Source: JANNAV01 sp031384695 (GTDB taxonomy: Bacteria > Pseudomonadota > Alphaproteobacteria > Rhodobacterales > Rhodobacteraceae). Taken from it: a stretch of 10,863 nt of DNA. This document shows, in pieces, positions 1-6,240 of this stretch. Under the pieces are notes generated by a model, which was not told where the DNA came from, did not search any database, and saw nothing but the letters and a program-made list of their open reading frames with translations. The position numbers were made by a program, and so were the translations under genes. Location: assembly GCA_031384695.1 (NCBI GenBank), contig JANNAV010000007.1:1-10863 (forward strand), read 5' to 3'. Position 1 is the stretch's first letter. Each line of letters starts with the position of its first letter.

Positions 1-417
1 TGCCGCCGGATCGGCGTCGGGGGCCGCGATATCGCGCTGCACGGCGGGGTTTGAAAACAACCGCCGGGTTTCATCCAGCCGGTCAAAGGTTTCATCGGCG
101 CGAAACCGCAAATCGGGCGCGTATTTCAGGGTCATCTCGGCAGAAACCCTGCGGCGCAGCTCGTATTTGTTGCGCGCCAGCGCCGCAATGGCATCCGCCA
201 CCGGCACCTGCCCCATCAGCGGCATCACATAAACCGTGGCCACCTTGAGATCGGAGGACAGCGACACCTCGCCCACAGTGATCGACATGGCGTTCAGCGC
301 CACATCATGGATCTCGGCCCGGTTGAGAATATCCGAAAGGGTGCGGCGGATCAGCTCGCCCACCCGCAGTTGCCGTTGATTGGGCGCTTTGCCCGCAGAT
401 GCGATCTTCTTTGCCAT
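1..417 (-). CDS. rbfA: Ribosome-binding factor A, RbfA (3' end cut off by window edge)
   Basis: RbfA binds the 30S ribosomal subunit and assists maturation of the 16S rRNA 5' end, also at low temperature. The visible 139 codons start with MAKKIASAGKAPNQRQLRVG and continue through LIRRTLSDILNRAEIHD, VSLSSDLKVATVYVMPLMG and ELRRRVSAEMTLKYAPDLRF. These match the KH-like core of the family (SxDLxxAxVYV and LRFxxD blocks) from about residue 15 to 115. No stop codon is reached, so the C-terminal tail lies outside the window. The ATG at 417 is preceded on the minus strand by AAGGGG about 7 bases upstream, which supports this start. The gene is divergent from dapB across about 107 bp. Family assignment is from recalled motifs. 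Confidence 0.95.
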   Translation of the reverse strand, partial: MAKKIASAGKAPNQRQLRVGELIRRTLSDILNRAEIHDVALNAMSITVGEVSLSSDLKVATVYVMPLMGQVPVADAIAALARNKYELRRRVSAEMTLKYAPDLRFRADETFDRLDETRRLFSNPAVQRDIAAPDADPAA

Positions 418-524
418 GCCGCCCCTTTAGGGCAGATTTATGATCCCCGCAACGGCGGGCTTTCGGCCGGGCTATCGGGGGGCGTGGAATGGCGCTAAAC
501 CGGGGCTGCAAACAGGGGGTGGCT

Positions 525-1346
525 ATGGCGGAATTGCCGGGAATCGTGATCACCGGGGCTTCGGGGCGGATGGGGCGGATGCTGGTGCTCGCGCTGGCGG
601 GCCACCCACGCGCGCGGCTGGTCGCTTGTGTGGAGCGCGCGGGCCATGCGTGGATCGGGCGCGATGTGGGCGAGGCGATGGGCGGGGCGGCGGTGGGCGT
701 GACGGTGACGGATGATCCTCTGGAGGCGTTTGCGCAGGCGCAGGGCGTGATTGATTTCACCTCGCCCGAGGCGTCGGTGGAATTTGCCGGGCTGGCGGCA
801 CAGGCCCGCGTCGTGCATGTGATCGGCACCACGGGCTTGCAGCCTGCGCATATGGCAAGGATCGATGCGGCGGCCCGGCATGCGGTGATCGTGCAGACCG
901 GCAACATGAGCCTTGGGGTGAATTTGCTGGCGCGGTTGACGCAAAAGGTGGCGGCGGCCCTTGATATTGACTGGGATATCGAGGTGGTCGAGGCGCATCA
1001 CCGCATGAAGGTGGACGCGCCTTCGGGTACGGCGCTGATGCTGGGGGAGGCTGCGGCGCAAGGGCGCGGGGTGGCTTTGGCCAAAGCGCGGGTTGCCGCG
1101 CGCGAATCGGGGCGCGATAGGATTACCGGGGCGCGGGTGCCCGGCAGCATCGGCTTTTCGGCCATTCGCGGCGGCGATATCGTGGGCGAACATGACGTGA
1201 TCTTTGCCGCCGACGGCGAGCGGATCGTGCTGCGCCACATCGCCACCGACCGGGCGATTTTCGCGCGGGGGGCGTTGCGGGCGGTGCTCTGGGGGCAAAA
1301 CCAGAAGCCCGGCCGCTATGACATGATGGATGTGTTAGGGATTTGA
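525..1346 (+). CDS. dapB: 4-hydroxy-tetrahydrodipicolinate reductase, DapB
   Basis: DapB reduces 4-hydroxy-tetrahydrodipicolinate with NAD(P)H in the cytoplasmic lysine/diaminopimelate pathway. The 273-residue protein has the usual length. The N-terminal Rossmann fold shows GASGRMG at residues 11-17 and GTTG at 101-104. The family signature EAHHRMKVDAPSGTA spans 156-170, with the catalytic H158/H159 and K162. The conserved end block WGQNQKPGRYDMMDVLG closes the protein. The reading frame is open back to an ATG at 489, but I chose 525 because AGGGGG lies about 7 bases before it and the protein then begins MAELPGIVITGASGRMG, as family members do; the 12 extra upstream residues look unlike coding sequence. 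It is divergent from rbfA. A convincing sigma-70 promoter could not be picked out in the 107-bp gap. Confidence 0.96.
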   Translation: MAELPGIVITGASGRMGRMLVLALAGHPRARLVACVERAGHAWIGRDVGEAMGGAAVGVTVTDDPLEAFAQAQGVIDFTSPEASVEFAGLAAQARVVHVIGTTGLQPAHMARIDAAARHAVIVQTGNMSLGVNLLARLTQKVAAALDIDWDIEVVEAHHRMKVDAPSGTALMLGEAAAQGRGVALAKARVAARESGRDRITGARVPGSIGFSAIRGGDIVGEHDVIFAADGERIVLRHIATDRAIFARGALRAVLWGQNQKPGRYDMMDVLGI

Positions 1347-1354
1347 TGGCAAGG

Positions 1355-1384
1355 TGATCCAAGGTGCCTGCCGCTGCGTAAGGT
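1355..1384 (+). promoter_or_regulatory. Candidate ECF (RpoE-type) promoter before the small periplasmic protein gene
   Basis: TGATCC lies at 1355-1360 and TAAGGT at 1379-1384, separated by exactly 18 bp. This is the same -35 hexamer and spacing as the two promoters between rpoE and the neighbouring operon at 8311-8393. A start of transcription near 1391 would give a leader of about 26 nt before the ATG at 1417, the same distance as seen for the FAD oxidoreductase gene. From memory, the R. sphaeroides RpoE consensus has TGATCC, a spacer of about 18 bp and a -10 beginning TA. The match is seen in the sequence; its activity is inferred. Confidence 0.55.
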
Positions 1385-1416
1385 TCCGTGACAGGTTTCA
1401 AATGTGAGGTCCGCCG

Positions 1417-1776
1417 ATGTTTCGCGCCATATTCGCCCTCGCCACCCTTGCCGCTTTTCCAGGGCATGCCGCTGATTTCGCACCGGTAAAAGAGAAGGCC
1501 GAGTTTGTGTCGCTGATCGAAGGGCGCGATCTGCGGATCGGCATGTTCGCGCTCACGCTGACGCTCAGTGCCGATGGCCGGATCGAGGGCAGCGCTTTGG
1601 GCAGCCCGATCACCGGATCATGGGCGTGGAAGGACGGCTTTTTCTGCCGCGAAATGGATTGGAGCGGCACCGCCATCAGTTATAACTGCCAGCTGGTGGA
1701 AGTGCGCGACGACAACCGCATGCGCTTTACGGTGGACAAGGGCGCAGGCGATTCCGCGTCGTTTGATCTGGAGTAA
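1417..1776 (+). CDS. Small predicted periplasmic protein, function unknown
   Basis: The gene encodes 119 residues. The start MFRAIFALATLAAFPGHAAD is a typical Sec signal peptide, with probable cleavage after A18 or A19. The mature part of about 100 residues has an FVSLIEGRDL block, short alternating beta-like segments and two cysteines (C77 and C91) in DGFFCRE and SYNCQLVEV that could pair in the periplasm. I recall similar small secreted proteins in Rhodobacteraceae that databases sometimes call 'dihydrodipicolinate reductase'; if so, that name is carried over from the dapB neighbour, because no Rossmann fold or DapB signature is present. GAGGT at 1406-1410 lies 6 bases before the ATG, supporting the start. 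The gene follows dapB by 70 bp with its own candidate ECF promoter, suggesting a role in envelope stress or oxidative stress. That role is inference; the molecular function is not visible. Confidence 0.85.
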   Translation: MFRAIFALATLAAFPGHAADFAPVKEKAEFVSLIEGRDLRIGMFALTLTLSADGRIEGSALGSPITGSWAWKDGFFCREMDWSGTAISYNCQLVEVRDDNRMRFTVDKGAGDSASFDLE

Positions 1777-1851
1777 GGCGGCCGGGGTTTCCCCGCGCCC
1801 CCGTGGAGTATTTGAACAAATGAGAAAGGGCGGAGCGTTTTAGTGCGAGCA

Positions 1852-1889
1852 TGTTGCGCACAATCGGGTTCAGCCGATTGTGCGCAACA
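1852..1889. repeat. Perfect 16-bp inverted repeat with 6-nt loop (possible bidirectional terminator or REP-like element)
   Basis: TGTTGCGCACAATCGG at 1852-1867 pairs without mismatch with CCGATTGTGCGCAACA at 1874-1889 around the loop GTTCAG. There is no T-tract after it in either direction, so it is not a textbook intrinsic terminator. The left flank ATGTTGCG (1851-1858) is also complementary to CGCAACAT (1890-1897), which allows an alternative fold. It lies 75 bp after the small periplasmic protein gene. Confidence 0.75.
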
Positions 1890-1917
1890 CGCAACATTCC
1901 CAAGCTGATCTTGTCTT

Positions 1918-1954
1918 GGATTGCCTTCAATATGGATCAGATTGAAGGAAATCC
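1918..1954. repeat. Second inverted repeat, 14-bp arms with one mismatch
   Basis: GGATTGCCTTCAAT at 1918-1931 pairs with ATTGAAGGAAATCC at 1941-1954 with one mismatch (G1923 against A1949) around the 9-nt centre ATGGATCAG. It is AT-richer than its surroundings and starts only 28 bp after the first hairpin. The right border continues into GCTCTAAATC, while GAGCGTTTTAG stands to the left of the first hairpin. The pair may therefore form one composite mobile or repetitive element of about 130 bp (roughly 1833-1965). That unit is inferred. Confidence 0.6.
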
Positions 1955-2129
1955 GCTCTAAATCGGTATGAGCGGGTGAAGGTTGGTTTCGTCAAGCTGC
2001 AACCCGTTCTGGCGGCGTGCCGCCTGCGGGTCAAAAAGCACCGGCAAATGCCTGTTGGCAGGCGTCGCCGGATCGGCTTCGGTGCGGGATCCCTTGAGTT
2101 GCACATCGGCGCAACCAAAGCGCCCGACC

Positions 2130-2339
2130 TTAGAAATCCACCGCCAGCCCCCTCTTTTCCCAATCGCCATAGCGCACCGGTTCAGGGCCGTTGCGGCCGC
2201 CAAGCTCGGGCGGCAGCACCACCGCGCCTTGTGCCTTGCGGCGCGCTTCGGCCTCGGCCAATGCGCGCAGGGCGGCGGGTGGCAAATCGGGGGTGGGCAA
2301 GTCGGGGCTGGACAAATCGGGTGTGGGCAAATCGGCCAT
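2130..2339 (-). CDS. DUF1674 / SDHAF4-like succinate dehydrogenase assembly factor
   Basis: The 69-residue protein ends in PPELGGRNGPEPVRYGDWEK followed by RGLAVDF, the hallmark of the DUF1674/SDHAF4 family (GGxxGPEPTRYGDWExxGxxxDF). Eukaryotic members bind the flavinylated SDHA subunit and help assemble succinate dehydrogenase; the bacterial role is inferred from this homology. The conserved domain covers about residues 40-69. The N-terminal half is a proline-rich pentapeptide repeat (DLPTP/DLSSP) followed by a charged alanine helix (residues 21-37). The ATG at 2339 is preceded by AAGGA 6-7 bases upstream. A candidate sigma-70-type promoter lies just upstream, and the gene is divergent from rsmB across 67 bp. 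As I recall, the same gene sits next to rsmB in related genomes. Confidence 0.9.
   Translation of the reverse strand: MADLPTPDLSSPDLPTPDLPPAALRALAEAEARRKAQGAVVLPPELGGRNGPEPVRYGDWEKRGLAVDF
2281..2335 (-). repeat. 15-bp tandem repeat in the 5' part of the SDHAF4-like gene
   Basis: Three full 15-bp units (2281-2295, 2296-2310, 2311-2325) and a 10-bp partial one (2326-2335) follow the pattern GGCAAATCGGG(G/T)GTG with one to three differences each. On the coding strand they give DLPTP-DLSSP-DLPTP-DLPPA. The unit is a multiple of three, so copy-number changes would keep the frame and only lengthen the N-terminal tail. Confidence 0.85.
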
Positions 2340-2367
2340 CGGGTTTCCTTGTGCCTGTGACCCGCTT

Positions 2368-2395
2368 GATATACCCCGCAGCCACACGCAATCAA
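2368..2395 (-). promoter_or_regulatory. Candidate sigma-70-type promoter for the SDHAF4-like gene
   Basis: On the minus strand, TTGATT (2395-2390) and TATATC (2373-2368) are separated by 16 bp. Transcription would begin near 2361, giving a leader of about 22 nt before the ATG at 2339. The -35 box overlaps the rsmB ribosome binding site (AAGGGA, 2394-2399). On the plus strand a weaker TTGTGC-N15-TATACC (2349-2375) might serve rsmB. Both are judged by eye only. Confidence 0.4.
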
Positions 2396-2406
2396 GGGAC
2401 GGGCGC

Positions 2407-3771
2407 ATGGCTGAGGGGCTGACGGCACGCAACGCAGGTTTGGCACTTTTGGCCGAGGTGCTGGGCGAGGGGCGGCTGTTGTCGCAGGTGCTGGCAGATC
2501 CGGCGGGCCCCCTTGCGGGGTTGCCCGGGCCCGAGCGCGCACGTGCCCAGCGGTTGGCGGCGCAAGTGCTGCGCCAGATCGAACCCGCCGACCGTCTGCT
2601 TGCGCCCGCCTTGCGCAAACAGCCGCCATTGGCGGTGATGAACATCCTGCGGCTGGCGGTGGTGGAACTGGCGGGCGGGGCGGCGGCGCATGGGGTGGTG
2701 CACACCGCAGTAGAGACCACCCGGCGCGGCAACCGTACGGGGCATCTGGCGGGGCTGGTCAACGCAGTGCTGCGGTCGGTTTCGGCGGGGGCCGTGCTGG
2801 CTGGGCCAATGCCGGATGCGCCAATGCTGAGCGGGCCAGTTCAAAGACTGCCGCGCTGGCTGCGGCAGCCCCTTGTGCATGCCTATGGGCGCGAGGCGGT
2901 GGCTTTGATCGAAGCGGTGCAGGCCACAGCCCCGCCGCTGGATATCACCTTCAAGCCGGGCGCCGAGGTGCCCGCAGGGGTGCTGCTGCCCAGCGGCAGT
3001 CTGCGCCTTGCCGATGCGGCGCAGGTGACGGCGCTGGCGGGCTACGGCGCGGGCGGCTGGTGGGTGCAGGATGCGGCGGCGGCGATGGCGGTGCCGATGC
3101 TGGGCTTGCAGCCGGGCCAGACGGTGCTGGATCTCTGCGCCGCGCCGGGTGGCAAGACCTTGCAGATGGCCGCGAGTGGCGCTTTGGTGACAGCGCTGGA
3201 TATCTCGGCGCCGCGCATGGCGCGGGTGGCCGAGAACCTTGCGCGCACGGGATTGTCCGCGCGGCTGGTGGTGGCGGATGCGCTGCACTGGCAGCCGGAG
3301 GCGTTGTTTGACGCGGTGCTGCTGGATGCCCCCTGTTCTGCCACCGGCACCATCCGGCGGCACCCGGACCTGCCCTTCGTGAAGGACGGCGCGGAACTGG
3401 CGGAGTTGGTGCCTTTGCAGGCGGCGCTGATCGACCGGGCGCTGGGGTTTTTGCAACCCGGCGGGCGGCTGGTGTTTTGCACCTGCTCGCTGCTGCCGGA
3501 TGAGGGCGAGGCGCAGCTGGCGGCGGCGTTGCAGCGGCATCCGGGGCTGGTGGTGGTGCGGCCTGCATTGCCGGGGATCGAGCCGGGCTGGATTACGCCC
3601 GAAGGGGCGTTGCGGCTGCGGCCTGATTACTGGGCCGATGCGGGCGGGATGGACGGGTTTTTCATCGCTTGCCTGCAGAAACCGGCGCAAACAGCCGGTA
3701 ATAAGCCCAGTCAGGCAGAAACTGCGACAGACGAAACAGCCAGGAAAACACCATCGGAAAGCTGGTCTTGA
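2407..3771 (+). CDS. rsmB: 16S rRNA (cytosine-967-C5)-methyltransferase, RsmB
   Basis: RsmB methylates C967 of 16S rRNA with S-adenosylmethionine. The 454-residue protein has an N-terminal NusB-like helical domain (about 1-145, with LRLAVVEL and AVETTRRGN) and a C-terminal methyltransferase domain. Motifs are DLCAAPGGKT at 242-251 (SAM binding), DAPCSATGTIRRHPD from 307 with C310, and CTCSLLPDEGE from 358 with the nucleophile C360. The frame is open upstream to 2191, but that part overlaps the divergent SDHAF4-like gene; ATG 2407, preceded by AAGGGA 7 bases upstream, gives the normal family N-terminus. Family members normally end shortly after DGFFIACLQK, which here is at about residue 425. 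The extra 29 hydrophilic residues are encoded in DNA that is antisense to the end of the facing dehydrogenase gene. Confidence 0.95.
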   Translation: MAEGLTARNAGLALLAEVLGEGRLLSQVLADPAGPLAGLPGPERARAQRLAAQVLRQIEPADRLLAPALRKQPPLAVMNILRLAVVELAGGAAAHGVVHTAVETTRRGNRTGHLAGLVNAVLRSVSAGAVLAGPMPDAPMLSGPVQRLPRWLRQPLVHAYGREAVALIEAVQATAPPLDITFKPGAEVPAGVLLPSGSLRLADAAQVTALAGYGAGGWWVQDAAAAMAVPMLGLQPGQTVLDLCAAPGGKTLQMAASGALVTALDISAPRMARVAENLARTGLSARLVVADALHWQPEALFDAVLLDAPCSATGTIRRHPDLPFVKDGAELAELVPLQAALIDRALGFLQPGGRLVFCTCSLLPDEGEAQLAAALQRHPGLVVVRPALPGIEPGWITPEGALRLRPDYWADAGGMDGFFIACLQKPAQTAGNKPSQAETATDETARKTPSESWS

Positions 3772-4426
3772 ACCGCCCGCTGTTCATATGCGCGAACATC
3801 GCGCGGGCGGCGGCATCGGGCGGCATCAGGAACGGCATGGCGAAATCGTTCTTCTCGGTCAGACGGGTGGCGATGAAACCGGGGTTGGCCAGTTGCACCC
3901 GCACCCCCGTGCCCCGCAGATCGGCATAAGCGCTTTCCGCCAGCGCCATCACCCCGGCCTTGGACGCCGCATAGCCCATCGCCCCCGGCAGGCCGCGAAA
4001 GCCGGAAAGCGATCCGGTGATCACCACATGCCCCGCCCCGCGCGCCACCATCGCGGGCAACACCGCCGCCAGTACCCGCGCGCAGCCGGTGAAATTCACC
4101 TCGCACATCGCCACCAGCTTTGCCGCGTCCAGCGCCTGCGCGGCCATCGGCCAGTAGACGCCCGCCAGAAACACCATACCGTCAATCTCGCCCACCGCCT
4201 CCGCCGCCCGCGCGACCGAAGCACTGTCGCCCACATCCATCACCACCGCGCGCGCGGGCCCCGGCAGGCCGGCCACCGCCGCCGCCAGCCCGGATTCCGA
4301 GCGTGCCGACAGGATCAGCATCGCCCCCGCCGCCGACATCTGCTGCGCCAGCGCCAGACCCAGGCCCTCGCTTGCCCCCACCAGCCAATAGCGTTTTCCC
4401 ACCCAGTTCACGCCTTGCCCGCTCAT
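3662..4426 (-). CDS. Short-chain dehydrogenase/reductase (last gene of the predicted RpoE operon)
   Basis: A 254-residue classical SDR, probably an NAD(P)-dependent oxidoreductase with unknown substrate. It has the cofactor motif GASEGLG at 17-23, N111 in VNFTG, catalytic S139 in ITGSLSG and YAASK at 152-156 (Y152, K156), followed by NPGFIATRLTEKNDF. The NNAG motif is degenerate (LAGVY, 87-91). The C-terminal block (KTSFPMVFSWLFRLSQFLPD) is hydrophobic and may contact the membrane. Its ATG overlaps the stop of the DUF3833 gene (ATGA). It is the fifth gene of the operon read from 8278 and corresponds in order to the SDR (RSP_1087, from memory) next to R. sphaeroides rpoE. Its last 110 bp are antisense to rsmB. 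A role in lipid or membrane oxidation-reduction is plausible from context but not shown. Confidence 0.92.
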   Translation of the reverse strand: MSGQGVNWVGKRYWLVGASEGLGLALAQQMSAAGAMLILSARSESGLAAAVAGLPGPARAVVMDVGDSASVARAAEAVGEIDGMVFLAGVYWPMAAQALDAAKLVAMCEVNFTGCARVLAAVLPAMVARGAGHVVITGSLSGFRGLPGAMGYAASKAGVMALAESAYADLRGTGVRVQLANPGFIATRLTEKNDFAMPFLMPPDAAARAMFAHMNSGRFKTSFPMVFSWLFRLSQFLPDWAYYRLFAPVSAGKR

Positions 4427-4983
4427 CCCGGCACCCGCCGCATCGTTGCCACCAACTCGGCAACCCTGATGCCGAATTTGGTGAACTGGCTGCGGTTGAT
4501 GATGGTGCCGTTTTCCATCAGATACATCCAGTCTGTCACCGCCAGCACATGGCCGCCCGCTTCGGCCGGCAGGCGCAGGCGGTATTTCATCTGCACGGCG
4601 GGGCCTTCGACGCGGCCCGCGCCAGTGCCCGCCAGATCATCCGCCTCGGCCAGAATAGCCCCCTCGGGGCCAAGCGTCAGCCGCCATTCGCGGCTCTGCG
4701 TGGCCCCGCTGTCATAGGTGAAATGCTCGCGCAGAACGCCGCGATTGCCGTCCCACACCCCCTCCATCTGCGCCACGAACCGCGAGGTGATGCGACCAAA
4801 CGGGCCATAAAGCACGCCTTCGCACAGGATCGGGCCGTTCAGATGGGTGCGCAGATCAAAGCTGGGGCCAAGGCCCGCGAAATCCGCAGGGCGCTGGCTT
4901 TGAAAGCTGGCATAGCGGGATTTGAGGAAAGCGATGCCAAGCAGGGCAACCATCACAAGGCCAAGCGTAAGAGCCGTCGCCAT
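4423..4983 (-). CDS. DUF3833 family protein with N-terminal membrane anchor
   Basis: The 186-residue protein starts MATALTLGLVMVALLGIAFL, a hydrophobic signal anchor at about residues 2-20, with no lipobox cysteine. The rest is a soluble beta-rich domain with FDLRTHLNGPI, EGVLYGPFGRITSRF, FTYDSGATQSREWRL and VTDWMYLMENGTIINRS, patterns I associate with DUF3833. The biochemical function is unknown. The topology suggests a periplasmic domain tethered to the inner membrane. The gene is 3 bp downstream of the MFS gene and its stop overlaps the next start (ATGA), so co-translation with both neighbours is likely. It is the fourth gene of the predicted singlet-oxygen operon. Confidence 0.85.
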   Translation of the reverse strand: MATALTLGLVMVALLGIAFLKSRYASFQSQRPADFAGLGPSFDLRTHLNGPILCEGVLYGPFGRITSRFVAQMEGVWDGNRGVLREHFTYDSGATQSREWRLTLGPEGAILAEADDLAGTGAGRVEGPAVQMKYRLRLPAEAGGHVLAVTDWMYLMENGTIINRSQFTKFGIRVAELVATMRRVPG

Positions 4984-4986
4984 GCG

Positions 4987-6240
4987 CTATTCCTCCGGCA
5001 TCGGGGACGCGGCCAGCAAGATCAGCGCCAGCGCCTTGAGCGCGCAGGGCAGGCCCGCGTAAAGCAGCGCCAGCATGCCGAGCGCCGCCGCCGTGTTATC
5101 CGGGCCAGACCGGAACCCCGCCGCATCCAGCGCCGGAAGCAGCGTCACCGCCGCCAGCGCCAGCGACAGTTTGGACACGAACGACCACAGCCCGAACGCC
5201 GCTGCATTGCCCTCGCCCAATTGCCCCAGACGCCGGGCGAAAATCGCGGGCAGCAGCACCATATCGGCCCCCAACGCCGCCCCCGATGCCGCCGAGATGG
5301 CGGCAAAGGCGGCGGTCTGGCCGGGGCCGAGCAGCAGCGCCCAAAGGAACGTGGCGATGGCAAGGCTCATGCCAAGCGCCAGCGTCGGCTGTGCGCCCCA
5401 GCGGCTGCCAAGACGGCTCCAGACCGGGGTAGAGGCGGCGGCGGCGACAAAGAAGATCAGCAGGAAAACGCCTTCCATGCCCGGCAGTTGCAGACGGCTT
5501 TCAACGAAGAACAAAAACAGGGTCGAGGTGACGGCGACCGGGGCCGAATTGATCAGCGCCAGCAGCAGCAGGCGGCGCGCGCAGGGGTCGGCCAAAGCGG
5601 GGCGAAAGACGTTGAGGCTGGCCCGAAAACCCGTTGCAGGCGCAAACCTCGCCGCCCCCCAGTTGCCGCGCATCGCAAAGGCCGCAAGCACCGCCAGCAC
5701 CGCAAAACCTGCGGCGAACACGGCAAAGGGCTGGGCTGAGAACCGCGCCAGCACCACCGGTGCCGTGGCGGCAATGCAGACCCCGATCAGCGCCCCGCCC
5801 TCGCGCCACCCGGCAAGACGCAGATGCCCGCCCGCGCCCAGACCTGCCGCCTTTTCCACCCCCTGACCGTAAAACGCGATGGTCAGAAACGAAAAGCCGC
5901 TGAACAACCCCGTCAGACACAGCGCGAACCACAGCAGCGGTGCCACAGGCGGTGCCACCGCGAACAGCCCCAGCATCGAGGCCGCCATCACGCCCGTGGC
6001 CAGCAGCACCAACCCCGCACGCCGCGCCCGCATCACCTCGGCCAGCCAGCCGAACAGCGGATCCTGTACCACGTCGATCACCCGCAGCAGCGCCAGCGTG
6101 CCCCCCAAAGCGGCAAGGCTGATGCCGTAAGTATCGGCATAAAACTTTGGCGCGTGGATATAGATCGGCAACCCCGCCGCCGCGATCAGGGCGGCGAACA
6201 GCGACCATGCGGCCAAGGGCGCGCGCGCCGCCACCGTCAC
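4987..6240 (-). CDS. MFS transporter of the GPH/MelB type (MFS_2)
   Basis: A 417-residue inner-membrane protein with about 12 hydrophobic segments. The loop after the second segment reads RVIDVVQDPLFGW (53-65) and then RARRAG, the GPH/MelB-type signature (D-x3-DP-x2-G). Members move sugars or other small molecules with H+ or Na+; the substrate here cannot be read from the sequence. The start is a GTG at 6240 whose GTGA overlaps the stop of the DUF1365 gene; a second in-frame GTG at 6234 is an alternative. The gene is the third in the operon, and the gap to the DUF3833 gene is 3 bp. In this context it might handle a lipid or modified fatty acid rather than a sugar, which is speculation. Confidence 0.9.
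   Translation of the reverse strand: MTVAARAPLAAWSLFAALIAAAGLPIYIHAPKFYADTYGISLAALGGTLALLRVIDVVQDPLFGWLAEVMRARRAGLVLLATGVMAASMLGLFAVAPPVAPLLWFALCLTGLFSGFSFLTIAFYGQGVEKAAGLGAGGHLRLAGWREGGALIGVCIAATAPVVLARFSAQPFAVFAAGFAVLAVLAAFAMRGNWGAARFAPATGFRASLNVFRPALADPCARRLLLLALINSAPVAVTSTLFLFFVESRLQLPGMEGVFLLIFFVAAAASTPVWSRLGSRWGAQPTLALGMSLAIATFLWALLLGPGQTAAFAAISAASGAALGADMVLLPAIFARRLGQLGEGNAAAFGLWSFVSKLSLALAAVTLLPALDAAGFRSGPDNTAAALGMLALLYAGLPCALKALALILLAASPMPEE

Larger units (their letters stand above)
1777..2129. other. 353-bp non-coding interval between two convergent genes
   Basis: No convincing gene is visible. From left to right it holds a GC-rich mini-hairpin (CGGGG TTT CCCCG, 1783-1795), a segment reading CCCCCGTGGAGTATTTG that I recall as a frequent intergenic motif in Rhodobacteraceae, a perfect 16-bp inverted repeat (1852-1889) and a second inverted repeat (1918-1954). 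After about 1960 the sequence has no obvious structure. On the minus strand a frame ending at 1958 gives a fairly protein-like stretch (HLPVLFDPQAARRQNG), but it lacks a good start and ribosome site and could be a gene remnant. The flanking genes point towards each other, so some of the hairpins may end transcription. Confidence 0.5.

Noticed and set aside
441..455. Hairpin CCCGC-AACG-GCGGG between rbfA and dapB as a regulatory RNA
   Set aside because: The 5-bp stem is short and such pairings are frequent in GC-rich DNA; no riboswitch-like conserved core is visible.
441..470. TGATCC at 441 as an RpoE promoter for dapB
   Set aside because: No TA-starting -10 box occurs at 17-19 bp downstream.
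495..1298. Minus-strand open frame of 267 codons opposite dapB
   Set aside because: Antisense shadow of dapB with biased composition and no family motif.
1958..2129. Possible small minus-strand gene or gene remnant downstream of the SDHAF4-like gene
   Set aside because: The residues look partly protein-like, but there is no convincing start codon with ribosome site and no family resemblance I can name; kept only as a remark in the intergenic entry.
2392..3690. Minus-strand open frame of 432 codons opposite rsmB
   Set aside because: Its composition is Arg/Gln/His-rich and it is fully antisense to rsmB, which carries all catalytic motifs.
4120..5739. Plus-strand open frame of 539 codons opposite the DUF3833 and transporter genes
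   Set aside because: It is rich in Arg, His, Gln and Pro with no recognisable domain and lies antisense to well-supported genes; this is a common effect of high GC content.
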